A stretch of DNA of 64,000 nt. Origin: Flectobacillus rivi (GTDB lineage Bacteria; Bacteroidota; Bacteroidia; Cytophagales; Spirosomataceae). The stretch covers positions 129,649-193,648 of the forward strand of contig NZ_JASHIE010000015.1 of NCBI RefSeq assembly GCF_030056655.1, written 5' to 3'. Both the position numbers and the translations under genes were made by a program. Shown one piece after another: positions 33,618 through 42,049 of the stretch. The notes under the pieces were generated by a model that saw nothing but the letters and a program-made list of their open reading frames with translations, made no database searches and was not told the origin of the DNA. How positions within the stretch are numbered: position 1 is the first letter of the stretch; every line of letters begins with the position of its first letter.

Positions 33618-35075
33618 GTGAACCAAGAAATTAGAAACAAATATGAAGTTGTTATTGGCCTAGAGGTACACGCTCAACTTCAAACAGAAAGTAAAATTTT
33701 TGCAGCAGACTCTGCCTCTTTTGGAGCTGCGCCCAATACCCATATTTCTCCCATTACGCTGGGACACCCAGGAACTTTGCCAAAACTTAATCGTAAAGCG
33801 GTTGAGTACGCTATCAAAATGGGCTTTGCTGCTGGCTCAAAAATATCTGAATATCAATATTTTGACCGCAAAAACTATTTCTATCCTGACCTTCCAAAAG
33901 GGTATCAGATTACACAAGACAAAACACCCATTTGTATTGGTGGTGGCGTAAAAGTGAAATTATCTACAGGTGAAAAAGTCGTACGATTCCACCATATTCA
34001 CTTGGAAGAAGACGCTGGAAAATCTCTTCATGCCGAGGGTTCGAGCGACAGTCTTATTGACTACAACCGTGCTGGTACACCTTTGGTTGAAATGGTAACA
34101 GAACCAGAAATCAAGTCATCGGAAGAGGCTGCTCAATTTATGACCGAGGTTCGTAAGCTTGTAAGATACCTGCATATTTGCGATGGTAACATGGAAGAAG
34201 GCTCATTGCGTTGCGATGTCAATATCTCTGTGATGCCAGTCGGAAGTAAAGTTTTTGGTACAAAAGTTGAAATCAAAAACATGAACTCGATTCGCTTTAT
34301 TCAAAAAGCAATTGATTATGAGGTAGTTCGTCAGATAGAGGCCGTTGAAGCTGGTGAGAAAATTATTCAGGAAACGCGTAACTTCGATCCTGCTACTGGA
34401 CGTACTTCGGGTATGCGTGAAAAGGAATCAATGAACGATTATCGTTATTTCCCTGAACCAGACTTGGTACCTTTACATATCTCTGAAGACTTAATCAATC
34501 AAGTAAAAGCTCAAATGCCTGCTTTACCTTGGGAGCTTTTCGATAAGTTTACTAAAACTTATGGCTTGCCAGATTATGACGCAGGTGTGTTAACAGATAG
34601 CCGTGAGGTAGCCGAATATTTTGACGCAACTTGTCAGTTTACCAAAAACTACAAAGCGGCTTCAAACTGGATTATGGGTACGGTAAAATCATATCTCAAT
34701 GACAATCATTTGGAAATTGAGCAGTTAACCATTACTCCTGAAAAGTTAGCACAACTGATTAACCTTGTAGATGAAGGGAAAGTGAGTACCTCAACCGCCT
34801 CACAACAGATTTTCCCTGTGATGGTAACAGATACGTCGGCTAGTCCACTTCAGATTGCTGAAGCAAAGAATTTGATTCAACAAAGCAATACCGACACGCT
34901 TCAGTCGTTAATTGATGAGGTTTTGGCAGCCAATCCAGCCAAAGTAAAAGAGTATAAAAACGGCAAAAAAGGGCTTTTGGGCATGTTTATGGGCGACATT
35001 ATGAAAAAATCAAAAGGTTCGGCCGATCCAAAAGTTACTACCGCACTTTTACAAAAAACACTCGACTCGCTTTAA
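33618..35075 (+). CDS. gatB: Aspartyl/glutamyl-tRNA amidotransferase subunit B
   Basis: 485 residues with a GTG start; no in-frame ATG exists near the conserved N-terminus (YEVVIGLEVHAQL). Motifs: HAQLQTESKIF, YFDRKNYFYPDLPKGYQITQ, HLEEDAGKS, DYNRAGTPLVEMVTEPEI, MEEGSLRCDVNIS and GTKVEIKNMNS, then the C-terminal YqeY-like tail to SADPKVTTALLQ. With GatA and GatC it amidates misacylated Glu-tRNA(Gln)/Asp-tRNA(Asn). Neither gatA nor gatC is in the window; the amidase at 42308 is a different amidase-signature protein. Confidence 0.96.
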   Translation: MNQEIRNKYEVVIGLEVHAQLQTESKIFAADSASFGAAPNTHISPITLGHPGTLPKLNRKAVEYAIKMGFAAGSKISEYQYFDRKNYFYPDLPKGYQITQDKTPICIGGGVKVKLSTGEKVVRFHHIHLEEDAGKSLHAEGSSDSLIDYNRAGTPLVEMVTEPEIKSSEEAAQFMTEVRKLVRYLHICDGNMEEGSLRCDVNISVMPVGSKVFGTKVEIKNMNSIRFIQKAIDYEVVRQIEAVEAGEKIIQETRNFDPATGRTSGMREKESMNDYRYFPEPDLVPLHISEDLINQVKAQMPALPWELFDKFTKTYGLPDYDAGVLTDSREVAEYFDATCQFTKNYKAASNWIMGTVKSYLNDNHLEIEQLTITPEKLAQLINLVDEGKVSTSTASQQIFPVMVTDTSASPLQIAEAKNLIQQSNTDTLQSLIDEVLAANPAKVKEYKNGKKGLLGMFMGDIMKKSKGSADPKVTTALLQKTLDSL

Positions 35076-35188
35076 TAAGAGCGCATAGGGAAAAGGCTGT
35101 CGAATAAACCAAGTATTCGATGTCATTCAATGCAAATGATTCTGGAATCACTTGCTGAAAGCCTATCGCCAACAGCTCAATTATTCTG

Positions 35189-35248
35189 AAGGCATTTATT
35201 AGACATTCATTACGATTCTATTTTTGTAAAACGTCTAATAAATGCCTT
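35189..35248. promoter_or_regulatory. Perfect 16-bp inverted repeat flanking a -7 box
   Basis: Arm AAGGCATTTATTAGAC (35189-35204) and its exact complement (35233-35248), 28 bases apart. A TATTTTTG box lies between them at 35219-35226. The predicted transcript would begin at about the first base of the right arm. Could be a two-site operator or an RNA hairpin. Confidence 0.5.
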
Positions 35249-35277
35249 TTATCCTTTTATCAGTTACCGCTTTATTT

Positions 35278-36432
35278 ATGAAAAAATCAATCTTGAGTAT
35301 CCTTAGTGTTTTGCTTGGATTCTCGATGGTAGCACAAACCACAGCCACAAAAAAAGCTCAAATCACAGGAAAAGTTCAAAATGTAGTTCCTGACAAAAAA
35401 GTCTATCTTCAAATGATTAATGGTCGTGGTACGGCTGTTAATATCGACTCTGCCAATGTAGATGCCGCTCATAATTTCAAGTTCAATTCGCCCATTGCTG
35501 AAGGTGGTGGCTATTATTTGATTAACTTTTTCAATATGCCTTTGAGTCAGAAATTACTCTTGATTCTTGAAGGAGGCGAAAAAGTAGAAGTTGTTGCCGA
35601 TGGTATGGATACTCCTCAAGTAAGAGGTAAATTCCAAATCAAAGGTGAATCGAAGAATATCCAGTATTTCAACCAAATCATCAAAATCAATCAAGAATTA
35701 CAAACCAAGGTTGAAGGTTGGAACAAACAAGTAACCATCGCAACGGAGAAAAAAGACGACGCAACTTTGCAGAAAATCCAGAATGAGTTTCAAAATGCAC
35801 AACAAATCACTGTAGGCAAAATCAAAGCGATGATTCCTGATATGGGTTCTGAGTTGGTGGCACTTTGGACAGCAGGCAATTTCCTAAACCCAGAAACAGA
35901 TATGGATTTATTGGAAAAGGTAGCTGATACATTTAAGAAGGAAAAAGCTAATTCTCCTAACCCACATATCAAATCTTTTTTGGAACAAATCAAAAGAATG
36001 AAAGGTGTTGCTATCGGTTCTGAAGCTCCAGAGATTTCCTTAAAAACACCTTCTGATAGTTTGGTTACGCTTTCATCAATGCGTGGCAAATATGTATTGA
36101 TTGATTTTTGGGCAAGCTGGTGTGGACCTTGTCGTCGTGAAAACCCTAACGTTGTCAGAATTTACAACCGTTTTCATGCTAAAGGCTTTGATATTTTGGG
36201 CGTGAGCCTCGACCAAGAAAAAACAGCTTGGGTTCGTGCCATCGAAAAAGATGGATTGGTTTGGCAACAAGTATCCGACCTTCAATATTGGAATAGCATT
36301 GCCGCAGCAGCCTATGGCGTGAGCGCTATTCCTGCGCAATTTTTAATAGATAAAGAAGGAAAAGTAATTGCCAAATACACAGGTAGCTCAGCAGAATTAG
36401 AGAAAAAACTAGAAGAAATCTTCAAAGATTAA
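35278..36432 (+). CDS. TlpA-like thioredoxin-fold protein with DUF4369 domain
   Basis: 384 residues from the Met at 35278 (MKKSILSILSVLLGFSMVAQ, Sec signal peptide); the longer frame runs into the inverted repeat. N-terminal DUF4369-type beta domain (about 25-125), a helical middle (about 130-240), and a C-terminal thioredoxin/AhpC-TSA domain (about 245-384) with VLIDFWASWCGPCRRENP, redox Cys282 and Cys285, and the cis-Pro in AIPAQFLID. Predicted periplasmic thiol-disulphide oxidoreductase. Single-gene unit followed by a terminator. Confidence 0.9.
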   Translation: MKKSILSILSVLLGFSMVAQTTATKKAQITGKVQNVVPDKKVYLQMINGRGTAVNIDSANVDAAHNFKFNSPIAEGGGYYLINFFNMPLSQKLLLILEGGEKVEVVADGMDTPQVRGKFQIKGESKNIQYFNQIIKINQELQTKVEGWNKQVTIATEKKDDATLQKIQNEFQNAQQITVGKIKAMIPDMGSELVALWTAGNFLNPETDMDLLEKVADTFKKEKANSPNPHIKSFLEQIKRMKGVAIGSEAPEISLKTPSDSLVTLSSMRGKYVLIDFWASWCGPCRRENPNVVRIYNRFHAKGFDILGVSLDQEKTAWVRAIEKDGLVWQQVSDLQYWNSIAAAAYGVSAIPAQFLIDKEGKVIAKYTGSSAELEKKLEEIFKD

Positions 36433-36469
36433 TTTTAGTAACATATACTTCGCCCATAAGGCAACCATC

Positions 36470-36506
36470 AACCTGACAATATTTTATCAATACTGTCAGG
36501 TTTTTT
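36470..36506 (+). terminator. Terminator after the thioredoxin-fold gene
   Basis: AACCTGACA (36470-36478) pairs with TGTCAGGTT (36494-36502), with an inner TATT/AATA helix, and is followed by six T. Confidence 0.85.
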
Positions 36507-36510
36507 GTTG

Positions 36511-36518
36511 TAATTTTG
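36511..36518 (+). promoter_or_regulatory. proC -7 box TAATTTTG
   Basis: Perfect TAnnTTTG directly after the preceding terminator and 76 bases before the proC start; upstream element not clear. Confidence 0.4.
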
Positions 36519-36594
36519 TTTCACAAAACTGAAATTCAGCTGATAACCAAATTCATAATCATTTTAATTAATTTTTGACCAAAAACAAACCATC

Positions 36595-37395
36595 ATGAAA
36601 GTAGCTATTGTTGGAGCGGGGAATATGGGAATGGCATTTGCCAAATCTTTTATTCAATATGATTTAGTAAAAAAAGAAAACCTATTCTTAATCGAAAAAA
36701 ATGCTGCCAGAGCCGAAGCGCTTCAATCAGAAAAAGCAGGTGTTGTGGTAGATACGATTTCTCCTAAAGTTGGAGAATACGATTTAATCATCCTTTCGGT
36801 TAAGCCTCAAGACTATCCAACAGTTTCTGAAGAACTTAAAAAAGTAATCCAGCCCAATCAAATTATTTTGAGTATCATGGCTGGTATTTCTATCGATAAA
36901 ATACAAGAATCGCTCAATCACCGAATTATTGTAAGAGCTATGCCAAACACTCCTGCATTGTTGGGAATGGGGATGACTGCTTTTGCTGCCTCTGGTGACA
37001 TTACGTTGAGCCAATTAAAGAAGGTTGAAAACTTGATTAACTCTACTGGTCGTGCGGTGTTCTTAGAAGAAGAATCTTTGCTCGATGCTGTTACAGCTTT
37101 ATCGGGTAGCGGTCCTGCTTATTTCTTCTATTTGGTAAAAGCTATGATTGAAGCAGGTAAAGAAATGGGCTTTGAGGACTCAATGGCGGCATTATTGGTA
37201 AAACAAACGATGTTGGGGTCGTTTCACCTTATCAACAATGCAGAAAAGAGCCTCGACGAACTTATTAAGGCTGTAGCATCAAAAGGTGGTACTACCGAAG
37301 CAGCGCTCAAGCGATTTGAGGAAGGCTTATTAGCTCAAAACTTAAAAGAAGGTATCTTTGCTGCACAAAAACGCGCAACAGAACTTTCGAAATAA
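36595..37395 (+). CDS. proC: Pyrroline-5-carboxylate reductase
   Basis: 266 residues. N-terminal dinucleotide-binding fold AIVGAGNMGMAFA, then LSVKPQDY, MAGISIDKIQ, RAMPNTPALLGMG and the family signature ALSGSGPAYFFYLVKAM...G near the C-terminus with GGTTEAAL. It reduces pyrroline-5-carboxylate to proline with NAD(P)H, the last step of proline synthesis. Monocistronic by spacing. Confidence 0.96.
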   Translation: MKVAIVGAGNMGMAFAKSFIQYDLVKKENLFLIEKNAARAEALQSEKAGVVVDTISPKVGEYDLIILSVKPQDYPTVSEELKKVIQPNQIILSIMAGISIDKIQESLNHRIIVRAMPNTPALLGMGMTAFAASGDITLSQLKKVENLINSTGRAVFLEEESLLDAVTALSGSGPAYFFYLVKAMIEAGKEMGFEDSMAALLVKQTMLGSFHLINNAEKSLDELIKAVASKGGTTEAALKRFEEGLLAQNLKEGIFAAQKRATELSK

Positions 37396-37969
37396 TATGC
37401 TTTAGGCTATAAGCCATAGGCATTAGGGCGATACGAAGGATTTGAAATTATTGCTGATTTCGGAAATATAAAAACCTACCTTAGTTTTTTGTAAAATATG
37501 ATTCAAAAAAGTGGCTTACACTTCCGAAATTCAACATCCTAAATCCAAAATAGTTTGAAATCCTTCGTACGCTACTAATATAGAACCATTCTTTATTGGC
37601 ACCAGCGTAAACCAAATTCTTATAAATATTGTCATATATACAAGAATAATCGTAATTTAGAACTGTTCGTGTAAGTATTGAGCGAATTAGTATTAGAGTG
37701 ACTTTGTGATTTATTATTTGAAAACTAGCAATTCATACAATAGAAGTTAAAAATTTCGGGCTTTTCACCACCGAAATACACATTCTCAAATCCACCATCT
37801 ACTTATTGGTATCATTTTAGCTCATACAAAATAGTGGCTAATGGCAATCACATAAAGCATTTACATTTTATTGACAAATACTACCAAGCACAACTCAGCC
37901 ACCACACATTATTTCTCATTTTATAACTGAAACAATCCTTTTCTTTGAATAAAAGGTAATTATATATCA
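37396..37969. other. Intergenic region (574 bp) before rnr
   Basis: Contains the family A repeat (37434-37567), a degenerate family B fragment (ATTGAGCGAATTAGTATTAGAGTGACTTT-like, about 37678-37705) and another A-like fragment near 37770-37800. No gene or clear promoter seen. Confidence 0.45.
37434..37567. repeat. Dispersed inverted repeat, family A copy 3
   Basis: Outer arms CGAAGGATTTGAAATTATT (37434-37452) and 37549-37567 pair at 16 of 19 positions; inner parts (GATTTCGGAAATA and CTTCCGAAATTC) match those of the copies at 1996 and 4887. The right half, AAAGTGGCTTACACTTCCGA, is closely similar to 2163-2182. Confidence 0.7.
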
Positions 37970-40381
37970 ATGACTAAACAAAAAAATAGCAAAGAAGAAA
38001 GATTTCGCGAATCTGTAAAAAATGAAATCTTATCATTTTTCGAACTAAACGACGACCGTAGTTGGTCGCTCAATCAAGTTCACAAAGCCTTTGCCGTTCG
38101 TGACCGCAGTACAAAAGAACTTTTTGCTACACTAGTTGAAGTACTAACTAAAGACAAAAAACTGATTCGTCAAAAAGACGGCAATTATATCATAGACCGT
38201 GTCACTGAGTTTGTGACAGGGAAAGTAGACCATGTCAATGCCCGATTTGCATTTGTGGTAGTAGAAGGTCGTGAAGATGATGTTTGGATTTCAAACCAAG
38301 ACCTCAATGGAGCTATCGATGGCGATATTGTCAAAGTATTGATTTCGGCAAAACGTAAAAAAGGTTCTGACCGTGCCGAAGGGGAAGTTGTAGAAATTCT
38401 AGAACATGGTCGCTCCGAAATTGTAGGGACTATCGAATTACTACCTAATTACGCTTTTGTAACACCAGATTCTAAGCGTTTGTACCAAGATATTTTTGTG
38501 CCAAGAGAAGCACTCAAAGATGTAAAGCATGGCGATAAAGTGATTGTAAAAATCACCAAATGGCCTCTTGGCGAACGTAAAATGGAAGGTGTCATTCAGG
38601 AAGTATTAGGTAAAGCTGGCGAAAACAATACCGAAATGCATGCTATTTTAGCCGAATTCGGTTTGCCATACCATTTTCCTGAAGGTGTCGAACAAGAAGC
38701 CGAAGATATTTCAGAGAAAATTCCTGAAGCAGAAATTGCCAAACGCAAAGATATGCGTGGCATTACCACTTTCACTATTGACCCAATAGATGCCAAAGAT
38801 TTTGATGATGCCTTGAGTTTTGAACAACTCGAAAATGGTAATTATCAAATTGGTATCCACATTGCCGATGTAACGCATTATGTTCAGCCCAATACCATTT
38901 TGGAGCAAGAAGCATTCAAGCGTGCCACATCGGTATATTTGGTAGACAGAGTAGTACCAATGCTTCCTGAAAAACTTTCGAATGGCTTGTGTTCATTACG
39001 TCCCAACGAGGACAAACTGACCTTCTCAGCCATTTTTGAAATTACATCAAAAGGTAAAATCAAAAACGAATGGTTTGGTCGCACAGTAATTCACTCTGAT
39101 AAGCGTTTTACTTACGAAGAGGCACAAGAAGTATTAGATCTGAATAATCCTCCTGCCGAAGCGCCAGTTACTATCAACGAAACTACAGACGTTGCGACAC
39201 CCGCAGAAGAAGTAAAACCTAAACGTGGTCGTAAGAAAAAAGTAGAAGAACCTACTACGCCAGAAGTTCCGTTTTTGCATGAATTGACGGTTTTGAATAA
39301 CCTAGCGCATATTCTTCGTGCCGAGCGTTTTGCTAACGGTGCAGTAAACTTTGAAACAGTTGAAGTAAAATTCAAGTTGGATGAGAATGGTAAACCTTTA
39401 GGTATCTATCAAAAAATCCGTAAAGATGCTCACAAGCTTATCGAAGAATTCATGCTTTTGGCCAACAAACGTGTGGCTGAGTATGTGTATAAGCTTCGTA
39501 AAAAAGAGCCTCGCAATACCATGGTGTATCGTATCCACGAAGCACCAGACCCTGAAAAGCTTCGCACGTTTTCTACCTTTGCCAAGAAGTTTGGTTATTC
39601 GGTAGCAACAGAAGCTGCACAAATCAGTAGTTCTTTCAATCAACTGATGGAAGGCATTGAGGGAAAACCAGAGCAAAATATCTTGGAGAGTTTGGCAGTA
39701 CGTACCATGTCCAAAGCCAAATACAGCACCGATCCTATTGGTCACTTTGGTTTGGCATTTCCATTCTACTCGCATTTTACATCACCAATTCGTCGTTATC
39801 CAGACATGATGGCGCACCGTATGCTACAACATTATCTTGACGGCGGTGATCCACTCGAAAAAGCAGCTTGGGAAGTAAGATGTAAGCATTCTTCTGAAAT
39901 GGAAAAACTTGCGAGTGAGGCAGAACGCGCTTCAATCAAATACAAGCAAGTGGAATACATGAGCATGATGGAAGAAGAACGTGTTTGGGATGGTATCATT
40001 TCGGGTGTAACCGAGTTCGGTATTTTTGTAGAAATTACAGAAACAGCATCAGAAGGTATCGTTCGTATGGTTGACTTGAAAGATGATTTCTATGATTTTG
40101 ACAGAGACAACTTCCGCATTGTAGGTCAGCGCAACGGCAAAGTATATACTTTTGGCGATAAAGTTCAGGTACGAGTAAAAGAATGTAATTTAGCTCGTAG
40201 AACGATGGATTTATTGCTAGCAGGAGCTAATGAAAGCCGTGGTGGTGGTAAAAAAGACAAAGAACGCTTTAATTCTCGTCACAGATCAAAATCTGATTCT
40301 AGAGGTAGAGATAATAGGAAAAAAGACTATAAAGGTGGTAAAGATAACAAGCATGGCAATGACCGTAAGAAACGCAAATAA
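37970..40381 (+). CDS. rnr: Ribonuclease R with an unusual basic insert in the catalytic domain
   Basis: 803 residues. Order: N-terminal helix-turn-helix-like part (about 1-70), cold-shock domains (about 75-230), RNB catalytic domain with the metal-binding IDPIDAKDFDDALSF (about 262-276), then ISSSFNQLMEGIEGKPEQNILESLAVRTMSKAKY and HFTSPIRRYPDMMAHR, an S1 domain (about 665-750, WDGIISGVTEFGIFVEI) and a Lys/Arg/Gly-rich tail. It degrades structured RNA 3' to 5'. Oddity: about 45 residues of Pro/Glu/Thr sequence with KPKRGRKKK (about 391-437) interrupt the RNB domain between VLDLNN and FLHELTVLN. Confidence 0.95.
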   Translation: MTKQKNSKEERFRESVKNEILSFFELNDDRSWSLNQVHKAFAVRDRSTKELFATLVEVLTKDKKLIRQKDGNYIIDRVTEFVTGKVDHVNARFAFVVVEGREDDVWISNQDLNGAIDGDIVKVLISAKRKKGSDRAEGEVVEILEHGRSEIVGTIELLPNYAFVTPDSKRLYQDIFVPREALKDVKHGDKVIVKITKWPLGERKMEGVIQEVLGKAGENNTEMHAILAEFGLPYHFPEGVEQEAEDISEKIPEAEIAKRKDMRGITTFTIDPIDAKDFDDALSFEQLENGNYQIGIHIADVTHYVQPNTILEQEAFKRATSVYLVDRVVPMLPEKLSNGLCSLRPNEDKLTFSAIFEITSKGKIKNEWFGRTVIHSDKRFTYEEAQEVLDLNNPPAEAPVTINETTDVATPAEEVKPKRGRKKKVEEPTTPEVPFLHELTVLNNLAHILRAERFANGAVNFETVEVKFKLDENGKPLGIYQKIRKDAHKLIEEFMLLANKRVAEYVYKLRKKEPRNTMVYRIHEAPDPEKLRTFSTFAKKFGYSVATEAAQISSSFNQLMEGIEGKPEQNILESLAVRTMSKAKYSTDPIGHFGLAFPFYSHFTSPIRRYPDMMAHRMLQHYLDGGDPLEKAAWEVRCKHSSEMEKLASEAERASIKYKQVEYMSMMEEERVWDGIISGVTEFGIFVEITETASEGIVRMVDLKDDFYDFDRDNFRIVGQRNGKVYTFGDKVQVRVKECNLARRTMDLLLAGANESRGGGKKDKERFNSRHRSKSDSRGRDNRKKDYKGGKDNKHGNDRKKRK

Positions 40382-40434
40382 GGTTGTAGCGTTCTAAGCA
40401 CCATAAATCATCTTAAATGTTAATGCTCTAATGG

Positions 40435-40481
40435 CATCAAAAAAGCGGTCGGAAAAGTTATTTCCGACCGCTTTTTTGATG
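40435..40481. terminator. Family B hairpin, bidirectional terminator
   Basis: A 21-bp perfect stem (40435-40455 with 40461-40481), 5-base loop, GC core GCGGTCGG with A-run and T-run. Confidence 0.85.
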
Positions 40482-40545
40482 TTATCATGATAGAGATTTA
40501 GACGCAAAGCATTACGCATCTATATTGAATACAAATTTTAACATA

Positions 40546-40714
40546 GAAGCTGTTTAAACTTTAGTATAATTTCTTGCGTCAGCAATGAATTTATACTGTT
40601 TGAGCGAAGCGAGTTTATAAATTCTTGATTTTTTTGTTACTTTTTGTATCAAGACAAAAAGTAAGGCGAAGAATAAATCAATAAAACTGTTTTTTGAAAA
40701 GTTTAAACAGCTTC
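40546..40714. mobile_element. 169-bp miniature inverted-repeat element (MITE-like) with 3-bp target duplication
   Basis: Terminal inverted repeats GAAGCTGTTTAAACTTT (40546-40562, and complement at 40698-40714) are perfect over 17 bp. ATA stands on both sides (40543-40545 and 40715-40717). Sister copy 1 shows the empty site AACATAATCAC at 19781-19791. No transposase; longest frame is short. Also contains a nearly self-complementary block ACTTTTTGTATCAAGACAAAAAGT (40640-40663). Confidence 0.82.
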
Positions 40715-40763
40715 ATAATCACAATTCACTCAATTTATGTCTATTCGCATATATCTTCCAATC

Positions 40764-41276
40764 CTAAGCTGGAACAATAATCTGGCTTGCTTCCAACAAG
40801 GTATTTGTGGTAATTTCAGAAAATGACTCTTCAGGTTTTTCGGTTAAATGTATCGTTTTTACACCCGCACGATGCCCCGCTTTAATGTCGCGATGTGCAT
40901 CGCCAATCATCCAAGATTGGTCTGGATCAATTTGGTATTTCGCAATAGCCTTTTCGATCATCAATGAGCCAGGCTTGCGAGTAAGAGATGCCGAGTTGAA
41001 GTTTTCGTGATGAGGGCAAAAATATAGATCATCCAATAAGTGTCCACATTGCTCTTGGAAGTAATTATGGCACATCCATACATCATCGCGTGTGTAGATA
41101 CCCTTCGCAATACCTGATTGGTTTGTAATGACAATCAACAAGTAGCCCGCAGCCTTCAAACGCTCCAATGCTTCTACTGTTCCTTCGGGAATAATCAAAT
41201 CTTCGATGCGATAAACGTAGTCCACTCTATCTACGTTCAAAACACCATCTCTATCTAAAAAAATACACTTATTCAT
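40764..41276 (-). CDS. HAD-IIIA phosphatase, GmhB-like
   Basis: 170 residues. HAD motif I FLDRDGVLN (Asp8, Asp10), motif II VITNQSG, motif III Lys in RKPGSLM, motif IV MIGDAHRDIKAG. The overall form is that of D-glycero-D-manno-heptose-1,7-bisphosphate 7-phosphatase or the related histidinol-phosphatase. The zinc loop is incomplete: CPHH provides Cys87 and His89, but the usual C-x-C before RKP is Ser97-x-Thr99, so zinc binding is probably lost. Substrate therefore uncertain; histidinol phosphate is possible but no his gene is adjacent. Confidence 0.82.
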   Translation of the reverse strand: MNKCIFLDRDGVLNVDRVDYVYRIEDLIIPEGTVEALERLKAAGYLLIVITNQSGIAKGIYTRDDVWMCHNYFQEQCGHLLDDLYFCPHHENFNSASLTRKPGSLMIEKAIAKYQIDPDQSWMIGDAHRDIKAGHRAGVKTIHLTEKPEESFSEITTNTLLEASQIIVPA

Positions 41277-41611
41277 ATCCTTACAAAGTTAATCAGTTTT
41301 ATATAAAAATGGTCAATTGATGTGTTTTCAAAATCAAAGAAGAAGCCTCAACAGGTTTTTATATAATTTATCGAATATTTTTTTTAATAAAAATTACAAA
41401 TAATAACTACTTTTCAAACTTTTATTCCTGATAAATCTTCAAATTTGATTGAAAGGTAAAAAAAAGGCTCATCAGCAATATCTGATAAGCCTTTTTTAAA
41501 GAATGTCTAGTTGGTGGGCAAATTAATTTTACCCTCTATAGGCTGCCAAAAACTGAAAAGTATCGCAGCTATTGCCTACAGCGCAATAATGCAATTATTA
41601 TTACTTAATTC
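41277..41611. other. Intergenic region (335 bp)
   Basis: AT-rich; the only clear structure is the hairpin at 41461-41494. No gene or repeat family copy recognised. Confidence 0.4.
41461..41494. terminator. Terminator hairpin
   Basis: AAAAGGCTCATCAG (41461-41474) and CTGATAAGCCTTTT (41481-41494) pair at 13 of 14 positions, with an A-run before and T-run after; suited to end transcription of the minus-strand membrane-protein gene. Confidence 0.75.
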
Positions 41612-42049
41612 CTAAACCGCTTTGTTCCAAGGAATACCAGCCAAAATCAATAGTAAGCCTAATCCAAAGAAAATCAATGCGTTGTTAAATCTTTTTGCAT
41701 CGCTTGTTTCACGCTTATTTTTTGAATGACCTACCGTAATCAATACGATAGCGATAATCATTGTAAATACGTGCTCAACAGCGATTTTACGATAAAAAGC
41801 ATTACCCATTACTTCCTTCATACCCATTTCAAATGCTTTGGCACCAAATGGACTCACAAAGTAAAGAACTAAGCCTAGTAACAATTGAGTGTGGCATGAA
41901 ATCATAAAGAAAAGCCCCAATTTACGATCACCATCTGAAAACTGAGCTTTTGAAGTTTTGCCCATAATGGCACTAATCGTTGTAGCCAAACCCAACATTA
42001 ACACAAGCCAACGAAGGTAAGAGTGAGAAGTTACTAGAATCTCGTACAT
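41612..42049 (-). CDS. Small four-helix membrane protein (cytochrome b-like, function unknown)
   Basis: 145 residues, four hydrophobic helices (about 12-30, 45-67, 88-107, 122-140). His residues lie near the membrane ends at 9, 53, 93 and 107 (THSYLRW-like SHSYLRW start, SCHTQ, VEHV, GHS), a pattern that could bind heme, and I recall such Bacteroidota proteins being annotated as cytochrome B. A quinone or heme role is only an inference. Single-gene unit with the TATCTTTG-type box on the minus strand at 42118-42111. Confidence 0.6.
   Translation of the reverse strand: MYEILVTSHSYLRWLVLMLGLATTISAIMGKTSKAQFSDGDRKLGLFFMISCHTQLLLGLVLYFVSPFGAKAFEMGMKEVMGNAFYRKIAVEHVFTMIIAIVLITVGHSKNKRETSDAKRFNNALIFFGLGLLLILAGIPWNKAV

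Larger units (their letters stand above)
40382..40740. repeat. Composite repeat family B, copy 4, interrupted by a miniature element
   Basis: Hairpin at 40435-40481, then GATTTAGACGCAAAGCATTA and GAATACAAATTTTAACATA, then a 169-bp insertion (40546-40714), then ATAATCACAATTCACTCAAT. Apart from the insertion the order of blocks equals copy 1. Lies between convergent rnr and the gmhB-like gene. Confidence 0.8.
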
